Source: Paludisphaera soli (GTDB taxonomy: Bacteria; Planctomycetota; Planctomycetia; Isosphaerales; Isosphaeraceae). From it: 64,000 bases of DNA. The stretch covers positions 48,075 through 112,074 of the forward strand of contig NZ_JAALJI010000025.1 of the NCBI RefSeq assembly GCF_011064595.1, read 5' to 3'. Both the position numbers and the translations under genes were made by a program. Below the pieces are notes generated by a model. The model worked only from the letters and a program-made list of their open reading frames with translations, was not told the origin of the DNA and made no database searches. Below, one piece after another: positions 1 through 10,384 of the stretch; the stretch's first letter is position 1; every line of letters starts with the position of its first letter.

Positions 1-1
1 C

Positions 2-181
2 TATCGCCAGGGGACCCTCGGCGCCCGCGCCCGGCTGCGGCTGGAGCAGTCCGAGGAGTTCGAGGACCTGATGCTCCTCCGCGAGCTGGACACCCGCGGC
101 CGCCAGCCCGGCGCGATCGTCTGCGAGCTGGACGAGGCCCTGGACTTCCTCCGCGATCTCGCCGAGGAGAACGAGGGCTGA
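2..181 (+). CDS. C-terminal fragment of an unknown protein
   Basis: The window opens inside a reading frame that runs 59 codons to a TGA at 179-181. The visible part is strongly charged (many Glu, Asp, Arg and Leu) and ends with an acidic stretch of alternating Asp/Glu and hydrophobic residues, which looks like soluble helical protein. No motif allows a family assignment and the start lies outside the window. The codon pattern (G or C at third positions) is typical of the real genes here, which supports coding. A BIME-like repeat begins 15 bases after the stop. Confidence 0.55.
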   Translation, partial: YRQGTLGARARLRLEQSEEFEDLMLLRELDTRGRQPGAIVCELDEALDFLRDLAEENEG

Positions 182-196
182 GCGTCGCGTGTCTTC

Positions 197-405
197 CCTT
201 CCCCCCTGGTGGGGGAAGGTGCCCCGTAGGGGCGGATGAGGGGGACCGTCAAGGCGGACTTCGCAGGGGAGCGACGGCTCTTCCCCCCCCCATCCGGCCT
301 TCGGCCACCTTCTCCCACGAGGGGAGAAGGACGATTCGCGACGGCCGGCTCGATCTCTCCGACCGCGCCCGTGCTGGTCTTCCCCCTACATCCGGCCCTA
401 CAGGC
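197..405. repeat. BIME-like inverted intergenic repeat, locus 1
   Basis: A forward unit (197-258) contains a hairpin with arms CCTTCCCCC (197-205) and GGGGGAAGG (211-219), then a GCCCC/GGGGC hairpin, the word GGCGGATGAG and a tail ACCGTCAAGGCGGAC. An inverted unit follows at 283-330 (CATCCGGCC with a CCTTCTCCC/GGGAGAAGG hairpin), and a truncated inverted unit at about 367-405. The same forward-then-inverted order occurs at 15176-15340, so this is a dispersed element rather than a gene-specific terminator. It fills most of the gap between two genes. Confidence 0.75.
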
Positions 406-412
406 TCTCGGA

Positions 413-1522
413 TCAGACCCGGATGACCGCCGGGAGCTTGTCGAGGCTCAACCGGCGGTTGGCGGCGACCTTCTGGGCGAGGTCGGGGGGGAGGTTCCCG
501 CGAGCCAGCAGGCGGTCGGCGACGGCGACGGCCTCGGCGTGGCCGTCTGTGTAGTAGAGCGAGACGCCGTATTCCAGCTCCAGCAGGTAGTCGTAGACCG
601 TCCGCCAGACGAACAGCCGGCGGGGGTCGGGACGCGGGACGTCCAGGGCGCGTCGGAAGAACATCCGGGCCGTGTGGAACTCCCGCGCGGCCTGGTAGTG
701 CATGCCGATCTTGTACAGCGGCTCGGCGCGATCGGGCGAGCGTTCGAACGCGGTCAGGTAGGCGGCCAGCACCTCGGGCCAGGCGTCGCCGCGGCGCTCC
801 TTCAGGACGGCGATCTGGAAGAGCGAGCACCAGACCTCCTCGGCCCAGCCCCCCATCGTCAGCCGTCGCGAGTAGTTGCGGATGGCCAGGTCCAGGTCGC
901 CGGCGTCGCGGTAGCTCTGGGCCAGGTAGAAGACGTTGCGGGCGTCGTCGGGGTCTTCCAGCAGCGCCCTCTCCAGCAGGAGGGCGTCGCGGCGGTAGGT
1001 CAGCGGGTCGTGCGCGCGGGCGCCGTCGTGGGTGACGACCGTGCGGAGGCCGGGGAGGAAGTCCGAGGTCCGCGCCTCGGGGCAGGTCAGGTACTCGTGC
1101 AGCACCCCCTTGTACCGCCAGGGGAGGGCCGAGCGGACGACCTGCTTGCGGTGATAGCAGGTGGACCCGTAGTGGACCGACACGTCGTACGAGTCGGCCC
1201 CGAGCCTCGGCCGGGCGAAGCCGTCGTCGAACGCCAGGGTCTCGTCGGCGTCGATCGTGAAGGTGTACGCGGCGCGGTCGCGGGCCGCGTCGAGGACCTC
1301 GTTGCGGTTGTGGGAGAAGTCCACCCACGGGCGTTGCAGGAGCGTCCCCGGCAGGTCGCCGAGCGTCTCGCGGATCAGCTCCTGGGTGCCGTCGGTCGAG
1401 CCGGTGTCGGCGATCACCCAGGTGTCGATGAAGGGGCGGACCGACTCCAGGCAGCGCCGGATCACCGGGGCCTCGTCCTTCACGATCATGCCGAGGCAGA
1501 TGGTCGAATCCTGGGCGTTCAT
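413..1522 (-). CDS. Family 2 glycosyltransferase with TPR-like C-terminal region
   Basis: Predicted 369-residue cytosolic or membrane-associated glycosyltransferase. Residues 9-46 show the GT-A start of family 2 enzymes: a short beta strand, the KDEAPVIRRCLESV helix and DTGSTDGT at 39-46. FTIDADETL (DAD at 91-93) is the likely nucleotide-sugar/metal-binding DxD equivalent. The C-terminal half is helical with repeated A/L/Y spacing resembling tetratricopeptide repeats, as in glycosyltransferases that carry TPRs. The ATG at 1522 is preceded by AGGAG at good distance; a longer frame to 1657 lacks this. It is divergent from the collagen-like gene. Acceptor and sugar are unknown. Confidence 0.82.
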   Translation of the reverse strand: MNAQDSTICLGMIVKDEAPVIRRCLESVRPFIDTWVIADTGSTDGTQELIRETLGDLPGTLLQRPWVDFSHNRNEVLDAARDRAAYTFTIDADETLAFDDGFARPRLGADSYDVSVHYGSTCYHRKQVVRSALPWRYKGVLHEYLTCPEARTSDFLPGLRTVVTHDGARAHDPLTYRRDALLLERALLEDPDDARNVFYLAQSYRDAGDLDLAIRNYSRRLTMGGWAEEVWCSLFQIAVLKERRGDAWPEVLAAYLTAFERSPDRAEPLYKIGMHYQAAREFHTARMFFRRALDVPRPDPRRLFVWRTVYDYLLELEYGVSLYYTDGHAEAVAVADRLLARGNLPPDLAQKVAANRRLSLDKLPAVIRV

Positions 1523-1669
1523 CGCCGTCTCCTGTCGAGCCTCCGAGAGATCGCCACGCCGCGAGTCCGCCTCGCGGACCCTCACGATCGCACGTCCGAG
1601 GAAGACCATACGACGCGGCGGGGCCGATCGAGGACAAGCTACGCCCGATTCGTCCAACGAGGGTGCTTC

Positions 1670-3270
<1,601 letters not shown>

Positions 3271-3352
3271 CGGTCGGCCGCGGGATCATCGGCGGGCGGG
3301 CGGTCCGGTCGCGAGTGCGGCCGGGGCGCCCGCCTCGTCGCGCCGGGGGGGC

Positions 3353-3577
3353 TCAGCCCCCCGACGAGGCCTTCGGCAGGGCGAGGGCCGGCGACGGCCC
3401 GCGAGGCTCGGGCCCCAGGCTGGAGCGCAGGCAGCCGATCTCCACCCGGAGCCGCCGGACGGCCCGGAGGCATCTCGGGCAGGCGTCGACGTGGGATCGC
3501 ACGACCGGGGAGGCGTGGTCGCCGGCGGCGAAGGCCAGGAGATCGGTGTTCTCAGGGCAGGCGATCGTCCGGGTCAT
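3353..3577 (-). CDS. Short zinc-motif anti-sigma-like protein
   Basis: 74 residues with the motif H29-x3-C33-x2-C36 (SHVDACPRC), the signature of zinc-binding ZAS-type anti-sigma domains. The N-terminal PENTDLLAFAAGD resembles the start of zf-HC2 proteins. No membrane segment follows, so this is either a soluble anti-sigma factor or only the zinc module. It overlaps the 3' end of the sigma factor gene by 26 bases (start 3577, sigma stop 3552), the usual order of a sigma factor followed by its regulator. Binding to that sigma factor is inferred from position and motif. Confidence 0.7.
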   Translation of the reverse strand: MTRTIACPENTDLLAFAAGDHASPVVRSHVDACPRCLRAVRRLRVEIGCLRSSLGPEPRGPSPALALPKASSGG

Positions 3578-4169
3578 GTTTGAGGTCCTCGTCGTAGCGA
3601 CGGCAGAGGTCCTTGACCGCCTTGAGGACCCGCCACGAGTTCACGTACACGGCGTTCGCAGTCAGGCCCAGTTCGGCGGCCACTTCGCCGCCGGGGCGCC
3701 CCTGGATCACCGAGAACTCGAAGCAGTTCCACACCCGCTCCGAGCTCCGCCGCTTCACCTTGTCGAAGGCGAACCGGAGGATCTGGCGGCGGTGGTCCTG
3801 CTCGAACTCCCGGCGCTGCTCCGCCTCCTCGTCCGAGGTGATCTCCAGCACACGCCTCGCCCAGCCGTCGCGAGCCTTGCGCTGCGAGTGCTCCCGGCGA
3901 ACCCGGTCGATCAGCGCGTTGCGGGCCACGGTGAAGAGCCAGGTCCGGAACCGCGTCTGGGAGCGGTCGTAGGTCTGGATCTTCTTCAGCAGCTTGAGGA
4001 AGACGTCCTGCACGAGGTCGTTCGCGTCCCCCTCGGAGAGCCCCTGCTTGCGGAAGAACCCCATCAGCATGGGCTTGTAGATGAGGTAGAACTCCCGCCA
4101 GCGGTCCGGGTCCCGGTCCCGCACCCCCTCGATGATCGAGAATCTGGTCGGCGTGTCGGTACTGGCCAT
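3552..4169 (-). CDS. ECF-family RNA polymerase sigma factor
   Basis: 205 residues. Residues about 25-95 match sigma region 2: DANDLVQDVFLKLLKK, then the WLFTVARNALIDRVRRE helix. Residues about 130-190 contain a region 4 helix-turn-helix (VAAELGLTANAVYVNSWRVL). The acidic/basic linker is long. The chosen ATG at 4169 gives a normal ECF length, although no clear ribosome-binding site precedes it; the frame stays open far upstream but shows no conserved residues there. Cotranscribed with the overlapping anti-sigma-like gene. Target promoters are unknown, though the neighbouring collagen-like gene is a candidate. Confidence 0.88.
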   Translation of the reverse strand: MASTDTPTRFSIIEGVRDRDPDRWREFYLIYKPMLMGFFRKQGLSEGDANDLVQDVFLKLLKKIQTYDRSQTRFRTWLFTVARNALIDRVRREHSQRKARDGWARRVLEITSDEEAEQRREFEQDHRRQILRFAFDKVKRRSSERVWNCFEFSVIQGRPGGEVAAELGLTANAVYVNSWRVLKAVKDLCRRYDEDLKHDPDDRLP

Positions 4170-4463
4170 GATGTGAGTCCGGCTGTAACAGGGGAATGTT
4201 CCGACGTTTCCCATTGGCCCCACGTTCCGTTCCAGCCGACAAGATACCAACAACCATTGGGTGCGGCACGAAAAAATCCGGGAATGTTCTCCACCGCGTT
4301 CGCAACCTTGAGCCGCCCCGCACACCGGCCAACCCCGGATACGCCGACCTCGCCTCGACCTTACACCGCGGGGTCGGAATCCCTCGATTACGCCGGTAGA
4401 ATGGGACGCCGGCCCGATGGGGCCGCGCGACGGGGCGGGGTGGCGAGGGGCCGGAGGCCGAGC

Positions 4464-4937
4464 ATGGCGATCGACGCGTTGATCCAGCGCAAGGTGATGG
4501 GGCGGTTCGCGACCGGGGTGACGGTGGTGACCACCGGCGGCTCGATGGGCCTGCACGGGCTGACGGCCAACGCGGTGACCTCGCTCTCGCTCGACCCGCC
4601 CCTGATCCTCGTCGCCGTGGACAGGCGGTCGCAGACCCTGGAATTCATCAAGGCCAACCGCTGCTTCGCCGTCAACATCCTCCGGCTCGATCAGGAGGAG
4701 ATCTCCCAGAGGTTCGCCCGGCCCGGGCCCAAGGACTTCCTCGGCCTCGACCTGACCACCGACGCCACCGACGCCCCGATCATCGCCGGCTGCCTCGCCT
4801 ACGTCGACTGCCGGCTCCACGACGTCCTCCCCGGCGGCGACCACGAGATCTTCGTCGGCGAGGTCGTCGGCGGCGCGGCGCACGATGGCGAGCCGCTGCT
4901 TTACTTCGCCGGCGGCTATCGAAGGCTGGGCGGCTGA
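4464..4937 (+). CDS. Flavin reductase-like FMN-binding protein
   Basis: 157 residues matching the flavin reductase / DIM6-NTAB split-barrel family. FATGVTVVTT near the start, GLTANAVTSLSLDPPLILV at about residues 32-50 and FAVNILR are characteristic of the FMN-binding fold. Such proteins reduce FMN with NAD(P)H, often supplying reduced flavin to a monooxygenase; no monooxygenase is adjacent. The ATG at 4464 has GGAGG just upstream. The MFS transporter gene begins one base after its stop, so the two are almost certainly cotranscribed. Confidence 0.88.
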   Translation: MAIDALIQRKVMGRFATGVTVVTTGGSMGLHGLTANAVTSLSLDPPLILVAVDRRSQTLEFIKANRCFAVNILRLDQEEISQRFARPGPKDFLGLDLTTDATDAPIIAGCLAYVDCRLHDVLPGGDHEIFVGEVVGGAAHDGEPLLYFAGGYRRLGG

Positions 4938-4938
4938 C

Positions 4939-6399
4939 GTGGCCGCGACGACGACGCCCCCCGAACAGCCCGAGGCGTCGCCCCGAGGGCTCGGCTTCTC
5001 CCGGTCCCACTGGTGGATCCTGGCGGCCGCCGCGCTCGGCTGGATGTTCGACGCCATGGATCAACGCCTGTTCATCCTGGCCCGGACCCCGGCCCTCCGC
5101 GACCTCGCCCCCGGGACCGACCCGGCCGACCTGCCGACGCTCGCCGGCTGGGCCACGGCCCTGTTCATCGCCGGCTGGGCCACCGGCGGACTGGCCTTCG
5201 GCCTGGTGGGCGACCGCTTCGGCCGGGTGCGGACGATGGGGCTGACGATCCTGATGTACTCCGTGTTCACCGGGCTCTCGGGCCTGGCGCGGAGCTGGCC
5301 GGAGTTCGCGGCCTACCGCTTCCTCTGCGGCATGGGCATCGGCGGCGAGTACGCCGCGGGCGTCGCCCTGGTGGCCGAGGCCATGCCCGCCCGCTCCCGC
5401 GCCTTCGCGCTGGGGCTCGTCCAGGCGGCCTCCTCGGTCGGCGCCATGATCGGCTCGGGCCTGAGCGTGCTGATCGGCCCCCAGTCGCGCGTCGGCGGCT
5501 ACGCGGGATGGCGGGTCCTCTTCTTCTTCGGCGTGATCCCCAGCGTCTTGCTCGTCCTGCTGCGATTCCGGGTCCCCGAGCCCGACCGCTGGCTCCGCGC
5601 CCGCGACGAGGCCCTTCAGAACCCCGAGCCCGGCCGCAAGCTGGGCGACGTCCGCGCGATCTTCGCCGACCCCGTCCTGCGCCGTCGCACCCTCATCGGC
5701 ATGACCCTGGGCATGGTCGGCCAGGTCGGCCTCTGGAGCATCGGCCTTTATACGCCGGAACTCGTCCGCGACGCCCTCTTCCTGGAGCGCCGCGCCGCCG
5801 TCGCGGCGGAGCTGGCGGGGAGGGGAGGGGCCGCCTCGGCGGCGACGGCCGGCGGCCTCGACGCCCTGGCCCGCGAGTCGGCCGCGAGCACCGGGGCCGA
5901 CCCCGCCGCGCTCGTCGCCCGATGGAAGGCCGAGGCCGACGGCTACGTCGGCTGGGGGACGCTCCTGCAAGACGTCGGCTCGCTCTTCGGCGCCCCCTTC
6001 TGCACCTGGATCGCCGTCCGTTACGGCCGAAGGCGCGCGTTCGCGACGGCCTACGCCATGGCGATGGCCTCGGTCTGGCTGGTCTTCGGCGGCATGTCGC
6101 AGGGCCGCGACGTCTACTGGATGCTGCCGCTGCTGGGCTTCTGCACCTGCGGGATCTTCGGCGTCATCGTCCTGTATCTCCCCGAGCTTTACCCGACCCG
6201 CCTGCGGACGACCGGCATGGGCTTCTGCTACAACATGGCCCGCTACCTGACCGCCGGGGCCCCGGTCCTGCTGGGGAGGCTGGCGATCGGCGCCGGCGGA
6301 TACTCCCGCGCGGCGATCCTCATGTCGTTCATCTACGTCTTCGGCCTGGTCGTCGTCCCGTTCGCCGCCGAGACCCGAGGCCGGCCCTTGCCCGATTGA
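4939..6399 (+). CDS. Major facilitator superfamily transporter
   Basis: 486 residues when started at GTG 4939, one base after the preceding stop; an ATG at 4885 in the same frame would overlap that gene by 53 bases and adds no membrane sequence. About twelve hydrophobic segments are visible. The MFS loop 2-3 motif GDRFGRVRTMG lies near residues 90-100, and a later YGRRRA stretch is its second-half counterpart. RFLCGMGIGGEYAAG resembles metabolite/sugar or sialate-type MFS members. A hydrophilic Ala-rich insert of about 50 residues (DNA about 5795-5940) separates the halves. The substrate is unknown. Confidence 0.85.
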   Translation: MAATTTPPEQPEASPRGLGFSRSHWWILAAAALGWMFDAMDQRLFILARTPALRDLAPGTDPADLPTLAGWATALFIAGWATGGLAFGLVGDRFGRVRTMGLTILMYSVFTGLSGLARSWPEFAAYRFLCGMGIGGEYAAGVALVAEAMPARSRAFALGLVQAASSVGAMIGSGLSVLIGPQSRVGGYAGWRVLFFFGVIPSVLLVLLRFRVPEPDRWLRARDEALQNPEPGRKLGDVRAIFADPVLRRRTLIGMTLGMVGQVGLWSIGLYTPELVRDALFLERRAAVAAELAGRGGAASAATAGGLDALARESAASTGADPAALVARWKAEADGYVGWGTLLQDVGSLFGAPFCTWIAVRYGRRRAFATAYAMAMASVWLVFGGMSQGRDVYWMLPLLGFCTCGIFGVIVLYLPELYPTRLRTTGMGFCYNMARYLTAGAPVLLGRLAIGAGGYSRAAILMSFIYVFGLVVVPFAAETRGRPLPD

Positions 6400-6430
6400 T
6401 CCGAGCCGACCGAACCGAGGAGACTCGCCC

Positions 6431-8884
6431 ATGATCCGCCCGCTCCCGGCGTCGCTCCTGTTCCTGATCGCGACCGTCGCCGTCTCGGCCGCCGAGCCCC
6501 TCGTCATTCGCGAGGGCCTGGTCCTCCCCGGCGGCCGTCGCGGCCGTCGCGAGGCGATCCCCGCCGACCCGATCGTCGCGCGGATCGTCGCCGGGACGTG
6601 GGCCTTACCGAAGGCCGGCGAGGCGGCGGACCTCGGCGACGGCCGCGAGCGCAAATGGGAGCCGATCCAGGCCGGCGACGGCGGCTTCCGCGCGGCGCCG
6701 GGCTCGTACCTCGTCGTCGACGCCGCCTCGCCCGAGGACCGGACGGCGATCCTCGAGGCCACGGGCCACGGCGCGGCCTACGTGGGCGACGAGCCCCGCG
6801 CGGGCGACGTCTACGCCAACGGCTACGTCCGCCTCCCGATCCGGCTCCGCAAGGGGTCGAACCCGATCCTGTTCCTCGGCGGCCGGGGGCGACCGATCCC
6901 GGTCAGGCTGGCCGAGCCGAAGGCCGCCGCCGAGCTGAACGCGGGCGACGTCACCGCGCCCGACCTGATCGAAGGGCAGGGGGCCGAGGCCGACGCGGCC
7001 CTGATCGTCCTCAACACGACCGACGCGCCCGCCGAGGGCCTGGCCGTCCTCGCCCGCGTGGACGGCGGCGCGGAGGTCCGCACGCCCGTCCCGACCTTGC
7101 CGCCGCTCGCCACCCGCAAGGCCCGGTTCGCGATCCGCGCCGAGGCGAAAGTCGGCTCGGATGACCGTCCGCTGGAGGTCCGGCTCGTCGACGCCCGGGG
7201 GACGACGCTCGACGTAGCGACGATCCCGCTGCGGAACCGACGCCCCGACCAGGAGCGCAAGGTCACGTTCGTCAGCGACATCGACGGCTCCGTGCAGTAT
7301 TACGGCCTCGTCCCGGCCGCTCCCGACCCCTCGGGCGCCCGCCCCGGGATCGTCCTCTCGCTCCACGGCGCGTCGGTCGAGGCGATCGGCCAGGCGGCGG
7401 CGTATCGGCCCAAGGCGGGGCTGGCCGTCGTCGCCCCCACCAACCGCCGGCCCTACGGCTTCGACTGGGAAGACTGGGGCCGCAAGGACGCGATCGAGGT
7501 GCTGGAGAAGGCCTCCGCGACGCTCGGCGTCGACCCCGCGCGGACCTACCTGACGGGCCACTCGATGGGAGGCCATGGCACCTGGCACCTGGGCGTGACC
7601 TTCCCCGACCGCTTCGCCGCCGTCGCCCCCAGCGCCGGATGGGTCAGCATGTTCAGCTACGCCGGCGCCGCGCGCGCCGAGGCGCCCGACCTGGTGGACT
7701 AGCTGATCGCCCGCGCGGTCAACCCGAGCGACACCCTCGCCCTGGTCCGCAACCTGGAAGGGCGGGGCGTCTACGTCCTGCACGGCGACGCCGACGACAA
7801 CGTGCCGGTCGCCCAGGCCCGCACCATGCGCGAGCAGCTCGCGACGTTTCACCCCGACTTCGCCTACTACGAGCGCCCTGGGGCGGGCCACTGGTGGGGG
7901 AACGAGTGCGTCGACTGGCCCCCCCTGTTCGCCTTCCTGCGCGAACATGCGACGAAGCCCCTCGACCAACTCCGCCGCGTCGACTTCGTCACGATGAGCC
8001 CCGCCGTCTCCGCCCGCTCGGACTGGGCGACGATCGAGGCCCAGACGCAGGCCATGAAGCCGACCGCGATCCACCTGGCCTTCGACCCGGAGAAGCGCCG
8101 GTTCGAAGGCGCGACCGAGAACGTCGCCCGCCTGACCCTGGACGTCGCGGCGGCGGCCCCCGGCGCGTCGGGCCCGTTCGAGGTCGCGCTCGACGGCCAG
8201 GCGGTGGCCGGCGCGACCCCCGACGGCGGCCGGCTGCGGCTCGCGCGATCGAAGGACGGCGCCTGGTCGATCCAGGACGCGCCGTCGCCGCTGGCGCACA
8301 AGGGGCCGCACCGCGCCGGGCCGTTCAAGGAGGCGTTCCACCATCGGTTCCTGCTCGTGTACGGCACGGCCGGGACGCCCGAGGAGAACGCCTGGTCGCT
8401 GGCGCGCGCCCGCTTCGACGCCGAGACCTTCTGGTATCGCGGCAACGGCTCGGTCGACGTGATCGCCGACGTCGCGTTCCTCGACCCGGCTCGGGCCGAC
8501 GAATTCCGCGACCGGAGCGTGATCCTCTACGGCCACGCCGAGAGCCACGCCGCCTGGGGCCCGCTCCTCGGCGACGGGCCCGTGCGGGTCGGCCGAGGCG
8601 TCGCGCGGATCGGCGACCGCGAGGTCGCGGGCGACGACCTCGCCTGCCTGTTCGTCCGCCCTCGCCCCGGCAGCGACGTCGCCTCCGTCGGCGTCGTCGC
8701 GGGCACCGGCATGAAGGGCCTCCGCCTCACCGCCACGCTCCCGTACTTCGTCTCCGGCACCGGGTTCCCCGACCTGACCCTCCTCCGCGCCGGCGACGCC
8801 GACCGCCCCCCCCGCGCCGTGGCCGCCGGCTATTTCGGCGAGGACTGGGGCCTCGAATCCGGCGAGTTCGCCCGCCGCGACTGA
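6431..8884 (+). pseudogene. Prolyl-oligopeptidase-like secreted hydrolase split by one in-frame TAG
   Basis: A single frame of 818 codons encodes a signal peptide (residues 1-20), an N-terminal beta-rich domain and an alpha/beta hydrolase domain. It is interrupted only by TAG at 7700-7702 (codon 424). The nucleophile GHSMGG (Ser378) lies before the stop; LHGDADDNVPV (Asp about 453) and GAGHWW (His487) lie after it. The truncated product therefore lacks two triad residues. No frameshift is present: both halves are in the same frame with uniform codon use, so the mutation is recent or an assembly error. A GAG to TAG change would explain it. It follows the MFS gene by 31 bases. Confidence 0.85.
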
Positions 8885-9004
8885 GCCCGGACTCTCCCTC
8901 ACCTCGAGCCGACGCGTCGCCCCCCTTAGAGGGTCGCAGACGTGCACCTTTCGCGCCGCGAGCGAACCCCTGCGAAACGACCGCAAACCGCTCGCGCACC
9001 GAAA

Positions 9005-9028
9005 CTTAGATCCATAAAAGGATCTTAA
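9005..9028. promoter_or_regulatory. Small palindrome upstream of the fasciclin gene
   Basis: AGATCC (9008-9013) and GGATCT (9020-9025) form a hairpin or operator-like dyad in an unusually AT-rich stretch, 130 bases before the fasciclin start. A -10-like TATAGT lies at 9107-9112. No T-run follows the dyad, so an operator is as likely as a terminator for the upstream peptidase gene. Confidence 0.3.
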
Positions 9029-9158
9029 TGCGCATACGGAATGCTAGTTATTACGGGAATTTCGGTCATTTTCGTCGAAACCCCTTTTCTTGTCGCGACC
9101 GACCCGTATAGTTCCACCGTCTGAGTCATCCCGCAGGACACCTATTAGAGGCAACGTT

Positions 9159-9641
9159 ATGAACAAGTTCTTCGCATCGGTCGCCCTCCTCGCCCTGGCT
9201 ACCCCGGCGTTCGCCGCCGAGAAGGACATCGTCGATACGGCGGTCGGTGCCGGCAGTTTCAAGACGCTCGTCGCCGCCGTCAAAGCGGCCGGGCTCGTCG
9301 AGACCCTCAAGGGCGACGGCCCGTTCACGGTCCTGGCCCCCACCGACGAGGCGTTCGCCAAGCTGCCCGAGGGGACCGTCGAGTCCCTGCTGAAGCCCGA
9401 GAACAAGGACAAGCTGATCGCGGTCCTGACCTACCACGTCATCCCCTCGAAGGCCATGGCCGCCGACGTGGTGAAGCTCGACGGCAAGTCCGTCAAGAGC
9501 GTCCAGGGCGGGGCCGTCAAGGTCTCGGTCGACGGCAAGACCGTCATGATCAACGACGCCAAGGTCATCAAGGCCGACATCGCCTGCAGCAACGGCGTCA
9601 TCCACGTCATCGACACCGTCATCCTGCCGCCCAAGGAGTGA
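9159..9641 (+). CDS. Secreted fasciclin (FAS1) domain protein
   Basis: 160 residues: signal peptide at 1-20 ([20 protein letters not shown]) followed by one FAS1 domain. Diagnostic features are [13 protein letters not shown], the [15 protein letters not shown] block, LTYHVIPSK and the terminal [16 protein letters not shown]1 domains mediate adhesion and are common in periplasmic or surface proteins. The ATG at 9159 has GAGG upstream; the longer frame from 9090 would hide the signal peptide. A textbook terminator follows, so the gene is monocistronic. Confidence 0.93.
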   Translation: MNKFFASVALLALATPAFAAEKDIVDTAVGAGSFKTLVAAVKAAGLVETLKGDGPFTVLAPTDEAFAKLPEGTVESLLKPENKDKLIAVLTYHVIPSKAMAADVVKLDGKSVKSVQGGAVKVSVDGKTVMINDAKVIKADIACSNGVIHVIDTVILPPKE

Positions 9642-9692
9642 CCTCTCGCCCGGCCGATCGCCGGGCCGGCACACCTTGAGTACTCCCCACGA

Positions 9693-9732
9693 CGCCCGCT
9701 TCGGCCCTCCTCCGGCCGGAGCGGGCGTTTCT
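9693..9732 (+). terminator. Rho-independent terminator of the fasciclin gene
   Basis: Arms CGCCCGCTTCGG (9693-9704) and CCGGAGCGGGCG (9716-9727) pair over 12 positions with one G-U, followed directly by TTT. A smaller GCCCGGC/GCCGGGC hairpin at 9648-9666 sits just after the stop codon. Confidence 0.8.
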
Positions 9733-9825
9733 CGTTCCAGGACCGCCTCAGGCCTTGAACCCGCCCGCAATCACGCCCACAATCGCGGCCGCTTCGTCTC
9801 GATCCCCCCGTCAAGGAGACCCGCC

Positions 9826-10299
9826 GTGGCCGCCGATCGTCAACTCGACCAGTATCTGAAGAGCGTCATCGATCCGATGCTGAAGGAGGATGGGGACAAG
9901 GTCCTGCTCCTCTCGTGCATCGACCTGCGCTTCCCGAACCGGATCATCGACACGATGGACGGCCTCGGATATCGCGGCAAGTATTACCACCTGGCGATGG
10001 CCGGGGCCTCGCACGCGGCCAGGCACAACGCGGAGTGGACCGCGACGTTCGAGCAGCATCTCGATTTCGCGGTCGCCGAAGGCCATGTGAAGGGCGTGAT
10101 CATCCTCGACCACATGGACTGCAAGGCCTACGAGCTTTACGAGAACGTGCCGCCGAACAGCGAGGAAGAGCGCCTCAGGCACATCGAGGTGGCTTCGTCC
10201 GTCGCGATCGCCGTCGTGGAGCGGCACCCGACGCTGGCGGGCTACGTCCACGCCTACCTGATGCCCAAGGAATTGACCGAGGAGATCGCCCACGCCTGA
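9826..10299 (+). CDS. Beta-carbonic-anhydrase-like protein
   Basis: 157 residues from a GTG at 9826, chosen because AAGGAG lies eight bases upstream. SCIDLRF (Cys31, Asp33, Arg35) matches the CxDxR zinc/catalytic dyad of beta carbonic anhydrases, and DHMDC (His96, Cys99) gives the other two zinc ligands. The protein is shorter than typical beta enzymes and otherwise divergent, so CO2 hydration is likely but not certain; it could be a zinc-binding relative. No signal peptide is seen, suggesting a cytosolic protein. It is flanked by a terminator upstream and a secreted hydrolase gene downstream. Confidence 0.72.
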   Translation: MAADRQLDQYLKSVIDPMLKEDGDKVLLLSCIDLRFPNRIIDTMDGLGYRGKYYHLAMAGASHAARHNAEWTATFEQHLDFAVAEGHVKGVIILDHMDCKAYELYENVPPNSEEERLRHIEVASSVAIAVVERHPTLAGYVHAYLMPKELTEEIAHA

Positions 10300-10384
10300 C
10301 GGCGCGGATCCCCCTTTCGCCCCCGCGTCGGCCCGGCGATCATGGGCGGAGACCCGTTCCGCCCCCTCCGTCCAGGACCGACCG

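Noticed and set aside
7700..7702. Amber codon as pyrrolysine or other recoding
   Set aside because: No recoding element or pyrrolysine-type context was seen; a nonsense mutation or error is simpler.
6605..8986. Minus-strand frame of almost 800 codons opposite the peptidase
   Set aside because: High-GC shadow frame with Arg/Gly/Ala/Val composition and no motif; the plus strand carries the catalytic motifs.
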